This document shows, piece after piece, positions 12,705 through 16,167 of a stretch of DNA of 16,167 nucleotides (position 1 is the first letter of the stretch; each line of letters begins with the position of its first letter). The notes under the pieces were generated by a model. The model worked only from the letters and a program-made list of their open reading frames with translations. It had not been told where the DNA came from and ran no database searches. Position numbers and translations under genes: made by a program. The stretch spans positions 1 to 16,167 of the forward strand of contig DASSPI010000086.1 of the NCBI GenBank assembly GCA_035699705.1, written 5' to 3'. Origin of the DNA: CANKHA01 sp035699705. Lineage in GTDB: Bacteria; Pseudomonadota; Alphaproteobacteria; Rhizobiales; Xanthobacteraceae.

Positions 12705-12800
12705 TCAATCCCGCAAAACGGGTGACGGAAATACCAAGAGCCCGATGAATTGGCTCATGGTAAACCCGATGCCGGAGATCAATGACACGTTTGCGGGTGC
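12705..12800 (-). pseudogene. Possible remnant of an NhaA-type Na+/H+ antiporter C-terminus
   Basis: The minus strand here reads 'ANVSLISGIGFTMSQFIGLL', then 'VFPSPVLRD' and a TGA at 12705-12707. G-I-G-F-T-M-S-x-F-I is a hallmark of transmembrane segment 11 of NhaA antiporters. No antiporter sequence is visible upstream, where the strand is covered by the exonuclease fusion gene and its leader. Only about 25 residues match from memory, so this is a fragment call with modest certainty. It lies in the gap between two intact genes. Confidence 0.4.
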
Positions 12801-12878
12801 AGAATGCCGCGTTCCATGCACTATTATCGTCTTGGCGCCGAACAGAAGTGGTGCGCAGCGTAATCGCGGAGTAGCCTC

Positions 12879-14999
12879 ATGTCCGTGAGGAATGCCGTAC
12901 CCCTCATTGCGGTAGACGCCGTGGCGATCGATACCGAAGCTACCGGCCTTGACCCGCGCAAGGCTCGCATTGTCGAGATCGGGGCACTGCGGCTTACAGG
13001 TGAGCGGCTCAAGTCCGATGCGCCGTTTCGGCGGCTTGTTAGGCCCGGGATACGGATTCCCGATGCCGCCGTACGCATCCATGGGATCGACGAAGCAGTA
13101 TTGGCAGAGGCGCCGGATTTCGCGGGTGTCTGGGGCGAGTTCGCCGAATACCTCGGAGAGGATGTTCTGATTGGACACACGATCGGGTTCGATATCGCAT
13201 TACTGACGAGCGAATTGGATCGAATTGGAAAGCTGTGGCCTCCGCGCCCGATGCTGGATACACAATTACTTGCTCAAATCGCGGAACCCAAATTGGCAGG
13301 CTACTCCTTGGAGGAGCTCGGCGCATGGCTGGACGTCGAGATAACGGGCCGTCATTCAGCGGTTGGCGATGCCACGGTTACGGCCAAGATCTTCTGCGCA
13401 TTGATTCCCCGGCTACGCGACCGCGGAATAAGAACACTCGCAGAAGCCATGCGGGCCAGTCACGCTTCATTAGATCGGCCCGAGCAGCAGTACCATCCTA
13501 GCTGGGTCAGCCCGACCGCGACAGAAAACGTGTCCGCGACCGGGATCGGGGATTTTGATACTTACCTCTATCGTCATCGCGTCAGCACGGTGATGACCGC
13601 GCCCGCCAAGTCGGTAGCTGCCAATGCGACGGTCGGCACCGCAATCGAGAAGATGACGCGGCATAAGGTTTCCTCACTCTTCATATTTCCCGCCAATGCA
13701 GAGATTCCGGCGCGGCCGGAGCAGAGCGGGATCATTACCGAACGCGACATTCTGCGAGCCATAGATGCGCATGGGCCGGCAGCGCTGACACTTCCGGTCG
13801 GGCAGGTTATGAGCACGCCGCTCTCTTCGGTGCCAGCTGATGCCTTGGCATATCTCGCCGTAGCTCGAATGAACAGGCGAGGCTTCCGGCATCTCGGAGT
13901 CACCGACGATACTGGCAACGTCGTCGGAGCCTTGTCCACACGCGATCTTTTAAGCCTGCGGGCCGAGGCGGCGGTGGAACTTGGCGACGAAATCGATGAA
14001 GCGAAGGAAACTGCAGAACTCGCGCGCGCATGGGGAAAGCTCGCTCCCATGTGCGGCGCGCTTCTTCGCGAGGGGATGACGGCCAAGGAGGTTGCCTCCG
14101 TCATTTCCCAAGAGCTCGAGCAGTTGACGCGTCGCGCCGCAATTCTGGCGGAGAGCGCAATGAAGGAGGCCGGTCACGGCGATCCGCCCTGCCCTTACGC
14201 CTTTGTGGTCCTCGGATCGGCTGGCCGCGGCGAGAGCCTGTTAGCCATGGATCAGGATAACGCATTGGTGTTCGCGGATAACGCGAACTCGGGCGCCGAT
14301 CGCTGGTTCCAAATGCTGGCAGAGCAAACTTCCGACATCTTGCACGCCGTAGGCGTGCCCTACTGCAAAGGCGGGGTCATGGCGAAGAACGCGCCATGGC
14401 GCGGATCGCTCAGCCTTTGGCGCCACCGTGTGAACGACTGGATCCAGCGGTCCAATCCGCAGGATTTATTGTCGGTCGATATCTTTTTCGATCTGCACGG
14501 AGTGTATGGCGAGCTCGACCTTGCCGAGACGCTCTGGCATGACGCATTCGATGCGGCCCGGGGGAACGTTGGATTTTCAAAACTTCTGATCGAGGCGGCC
14601 GGCGCGACGGAACCCGGACTCACCTGGTTGGGTGGCTTCCGCACAATCCAGGGGCGCATCGATTTGAAGAAGAGCGGACTTTTCGGCCTTGTGACTGCGG
14701 CTCGGTCGCTTGCAATTTGTCACCATGTCGCCCGACGGTCGACGGCGGAGCGGTTAGTTGGCGTCCAGGCAGTGATGCAGAGTTCCGACAGCGATGTCGA
14801 AGATCTTCTGCAAGCGCATGGAATTCTGTTCGAGCTAATTCTAACACAGCAAATTATAGATATTGAGCACGGCCGAATCCCGACGAACGCGGTAGAGATC
14901 AAACGCTTGTCGCGTAAAGACCGCGATCGGTTGCACCTGGCTTTACGGTCCGTAGAGCATTTGGATGAAATCACGCGCGCCCTATTGTTTAAGTCTTGA
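12879..14999 (+). CDS. Four-part fusion: DEDDh exonuclease, two CBS domains, nucleotidyltransferase, DUF294 C-terminus
   Basis: The 706-residue product joins four modules. Residues 12-180 are a DnaQ-like 3'-5' exonuclease with D18-x-E20 ('AIDTEATGLD'), D105 ('GHTIGFDIALL') and H159-x4-D164 ('GRHSAVGDA'): all four acidic residues plus the DEDDh histidine. Two CBS domains follow at about 233-300 and 305-362, which usually bind adenosyl nucleotides. A GlnD-like nucleotidyltransferase core at about 380-540 keeps G446-S-A-G-R450-G-E452 and D458-x-D460. A DUF294 C-terminal domain fills 545-706. CBS-nucleotidyltransferase-DUF294 proteins are common and poorly understood; the exonuclease front adds a nuclease. 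No membrane segments are seen. The ATG has only a weak Shine-Dalgarno (GCGGAG). The gene stands alone, divergent from the MgtC gene and flanked by remnants. Confidence 0.92.
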   Translation: MSVRNAVPLIAVDAVAIDTEATGLDPRKARIVEIGALRLTGERLKSDAPFRRLVRPGIRIPDAAVRIHGIDEAVLAEAPDFAGVWGEFAEYLGEDVLIGHTIGFDIALLTSELDRIGKLWPPRPMLDTQLLAQIAEPKLAGYSLEELGAWLDVEITGRHSAVGDATVTAKIFCALIPRLRDRGIRTLAEAMRASHASLDRPEQQYHPSWVSPTATENVSATGIGDFDTYLYRHRVSTVMTAPAKSVAANATVGTAIEKMTRHKVSSLFIFPANAEIPARPEQSGIITERDILRAIDAHGPAALTLPVGQVMSTPLSSVPADALAYLAVARMNRRGFRHLGVTDDTGNVVGALSTRDLLSLRAEAAVELGDEIDEAKETAELARAWGKLAPMCGALLREGMTAKEVASVISQELEQLTRRAAILAESAMKEAGHGDPPCPYAFVVLGSAGRGESLLAMDQDNALVFADNANSGADRWFQMLAEQTSDILHAVGVPYCKGGVMAKNAPWRGSLSLWRHRVNDWIQRSNPQDLLSVDIFFDLHGVYGELDLAETLWHDAFDAARGNVGFSKLLIEAAGATEPGLTWLGGFRTIQGRIDLKKSGLFGLVTAARSLAICHHVARRSTAERLVGVQAVMQSSDSDVEDLLQAHGILFELILTQQIIDIEHGRIPTNAVEIKRLSRKDRDRLHLALRSVEHLDEITRALLFKS

Positions 15000-15084
15000 C
15001 CCGAAATAACAGATACGCTGGCTTGGCGTCTTGCTGCGGGTGAGCACTTCATACGCCCTGGCTGCCGAGCAGCAAGCGATTGAT

Positions 15085-15205
15085 ACCGCCACGGTCGTGC
15101 GACTGCCCCGCGTGTTGTCCCGTTGCCGCCAATCGCGTTCAAGCCCGATCAGCAGCCCAATAGCAGCGCCAGCGCGTATCGGGTCACGAGCTCCTCAAAG
15201 TCCAA
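15085..15205 (-). pseudogene. Decayed duplicate of the 5' end of the MgtC/DUF4010 gene
   Basis: From TTG at 15203-15205 the minus strand closely repeats the start of the gene at 12602: L-D-F-E-E-L-V-T-R-Y-A-L-A-L in place of L-D-F-E-E-F-V-T-R-Y-A-L-A-L. A one-base deletion then breaks the frame (GCGCTTGGTATCGGG became GCGCTGCTATTGGG) and a TGA follows at once. In the next frame the similarity continues through 'GLERDWRQRDNTRGSR' and fades near 15085-15100. The leader with its GGGAGG Shine-Dalgarno is also duplicated, to about 15257. The two copies are in direct orientation about 2.6 kb apart and enclose the exonuclease fusion gene. No rest of the gene is present, so it cannot be functional. 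Confidence 0.85.
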
Positions 15206-15281
15206 ATTGACCTCCCTCGCTCGCTTGCCGCGGCTGTCAGCCCCGCAAACCTACATACCTGACTGGCTGATGACGCATGCA

Positions 15282-15295
15282 TTGATCTCGATCAA
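15282..15295. promoter_or_regulatory. FNR/FixK box upstream of the cupin dioxygenase
   Basis: TTGAT-CTCG-ATCAA is a perfect FNR/FixK consensus centred 71 bases before the ATG at 15360. A possible -10 is TACATT (15330-15335) or TCTAAT (15335-15340), which puts the site near -53 to -58 rather than the ideal -41.5. The 15000-15359 stretch otherwise holds only the MgtC-gene remnant. Confidence 0.75.
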
Positions 15296-15359
15296 AGCAG
15301 CCGGATCAGGTGCGTGCCTCCATCCAAAGTACATTCTAATACGCAGAGGAGATGGGATC

Positions 15360-16167
15360 ATGAGCGTTAGCGCGATCGACAGGCGGGCGGCTGGCGGTGA
15401 GCCGCTGAAGGCGCGCGAGTTGATGGAAAAACTGAACGTCGACGCGGAAAAGCTCAATGTCTGGGTCCGCACGGAACTGAACGCTCCGGCACAGCGGGCG
15501 TGGTTCACCGACACTGGTGGCGATTCAGGCGCCGGCCAGCTGGCGGCCGGCGGGCGCGTTTCGAAGAATCAGGTCAAGGCGCTTCCGCACCGCTGGCGCT
15601 GGAAAGAATACAGCGCGTTCCTGCAGCGTATCGGCGAGATCGCGCGTCACGCTGACGTATCACCGATCGAATTCGCCGACCGCCAGAGCATTCTGCTGAC
15701 TAATCCCGGCCTTGGCGGGCGGCTGCAGGTGACCAACACGATGCGGTGCGCGATTTCGATCTATAATCCCGGCGACGTCGCGCCGGCCCATATCCATAGC
15801 GCCAACGCGAGCCGCACGATTCTGTCTGACACCGGTGGCTACACCAATGTCGAGGGAGAGCGGTGTGAGGCAAAGCGCGGCGATCTGATCCTTACCCCCA
15901 ACGGCACCTGGCACGACCATGGGAATGACTCATCGACGCCGGTGGTGTGGATCGACATGCTGGACTGGCCCCTGCTGGAAGTCCTCGACCTCGCCTGGGT
16001 CGATATGGAATACCAAGGCGCCGGCGCCGACAGCAATTCCAAGATCCAGAAGACCATTTACACCGACGGCTATTCGACGCGGCTATACGGCAACGGCGGC
16101 CTGAAGCCCGCTTTCGTCTCACACCAGCGTGGTTGGGGCCAGCAGGCGACACCGATGGTGCATTACC
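15360..16167 (+). CDS. Gentisate 1,2-dioxygenase-like cupin dioxygenase, partial
   Basis: The frame is open from ATG (15360-15362, GAGGAG 8 bases upstream) to the window end, giving 269 residues of an enzyme normally about 350-380 long. It belongs to the gentisate / 1-hydroxy-2-naphthoate 1,2-dioxygenase family of bicupins, which use Fe(II) and O2 to open an aromatic ring. The first cupin holds H144-x-H146 ('PGDVAPAHIHSANASRTIL') and H185 ('NGTWHDHGN'), matching the two-plus-one histidine iron site. 'VVWIDMLDWPLLEVLD' closes that cupin. The usual A-L-R-F-I after the metal histidines is A-S-R-T-I-L here, which may alter substrate choice. A FNR box lies upstream at 15282-15295. The Rieske oxygenase at 5717-7000 could supply a hydroxylated substrate, but the 8 kb distance makes that only a suggestion. 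Confidence 0.85.
   Translation, partial: MSVSAIDRRAAGGEPLKARELMEKLNVDAEKLNVWVRTELNAPAQRAWFTDTGGDSGAGQLAAGGRVSKNQVKALPHRWRWKEYSAFLQRIGEIARHADVSPIEFADRQSILLTNPGLGGRLQVTNTMRCAISIYNPGDVAPAHIHSANASRTILSDTGGYTNVEGERCEAKRGDLILTPNGTWHDHGNDSSTPVVWIDMLDWPLLEVLDLAWVDMEYQGAGADSNSKIQKTIYTDGYSTRLYGNGGLKPAFVSHQRGWGQQATPMVHY

Noticed and set aside
13574..14104. 176-residue open frame on the minus strand
   Set aside because: It is antisense to the CBS region of the fusion gene and is Ser/Ala/Arg-rich without motifs.

Overview
The window looks like a chromosomal segment from an alphaproteobacterium close to Bradyrhizobium, Rhodopseudomonas or Afipia (Nitrobacteraceae). This is inferred from the high GC content, the codon use and the gene types: FixK/FNR regulator, Pat-like GNAT, paired small cytochromes c, DUF305, MgtC-DUF4010. 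No rRNA, tRNA, CRISPR array or insertion sequence was seen.

Layout. 1-759 (+): the 3' end of an FNR/FixK-type regulator, then a flavodoxin-fold NAD(P)H oxidoreductase. 837-2937 (-): a NarX/DegS-type sensor kinase overlapping its NarL/FixJ-type response regulator. 3068-3514 (-): a small exported protein. 3721-4880 (-): an operon of a small cytochrome c and a tandem universal stress protein. 5046-5354 (+): a divergent second cytochrome c. 5322-5546 (-): a zinc-ribbon protein that overlaps the end of that cytochrome gene. 5717-7000 (+): a Rieske oxygenase with its own terminator. 7072-7611 (-): a GNAT acetyltransferase. 7734-8138 (+): an unknown 134-residue protein. 8287-9591 (-): a 59-residue membrane peptide, a Met/His-rich DUF305 protein and a His-rich secreted or anchored protein. 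9760-12602 (-): a BT1-like MFS transporter and an MgtC/DUF4010 membrane protein. 12879-14999 (+): a four-part exonuclease-CBS-nucleotidyltransferase-DUF294 fusion. 15360-16167 (+): the start of a gentisate-type cupin ring-cleavage dioxygenase, cut by the window end.

The unifying feature is regulatory. Four perfect TTGAT-N4-ATCAA sites (4955, 5638, 7646, 15282), a TTGAC-N4-GTCAA variant (8522) and a one-base variant (9706) lie in intergenic regions, each in front of one or two genes. The regulator fragment at the left edge keeps the E-x-x-S-R recognition-helix pattern that reads TTGAT half-sites. The region therefore reads as a compact low-oxygen (FNR/FixK) regulon. Its apparent members are two cytochromes, a stress protein, a zinc ribbon, two oxygen-using dioxygenases and several small proteins of unknown role. 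At the divergent cytochrome promoter, a 21-bp dyad sits between the FNR box and the -10 element and suggests a second regulator.

The right third shows rearrangement. A decayed copy of the 5' end and leader of the MgtC-family gene lies on the far side of the exonuclease fusion gene, so the two copies flank it as direct repeats. A short fragment resembling the C-terminus of an NhaA antiporter lies between the fusion gene and the intact MgtC gene.
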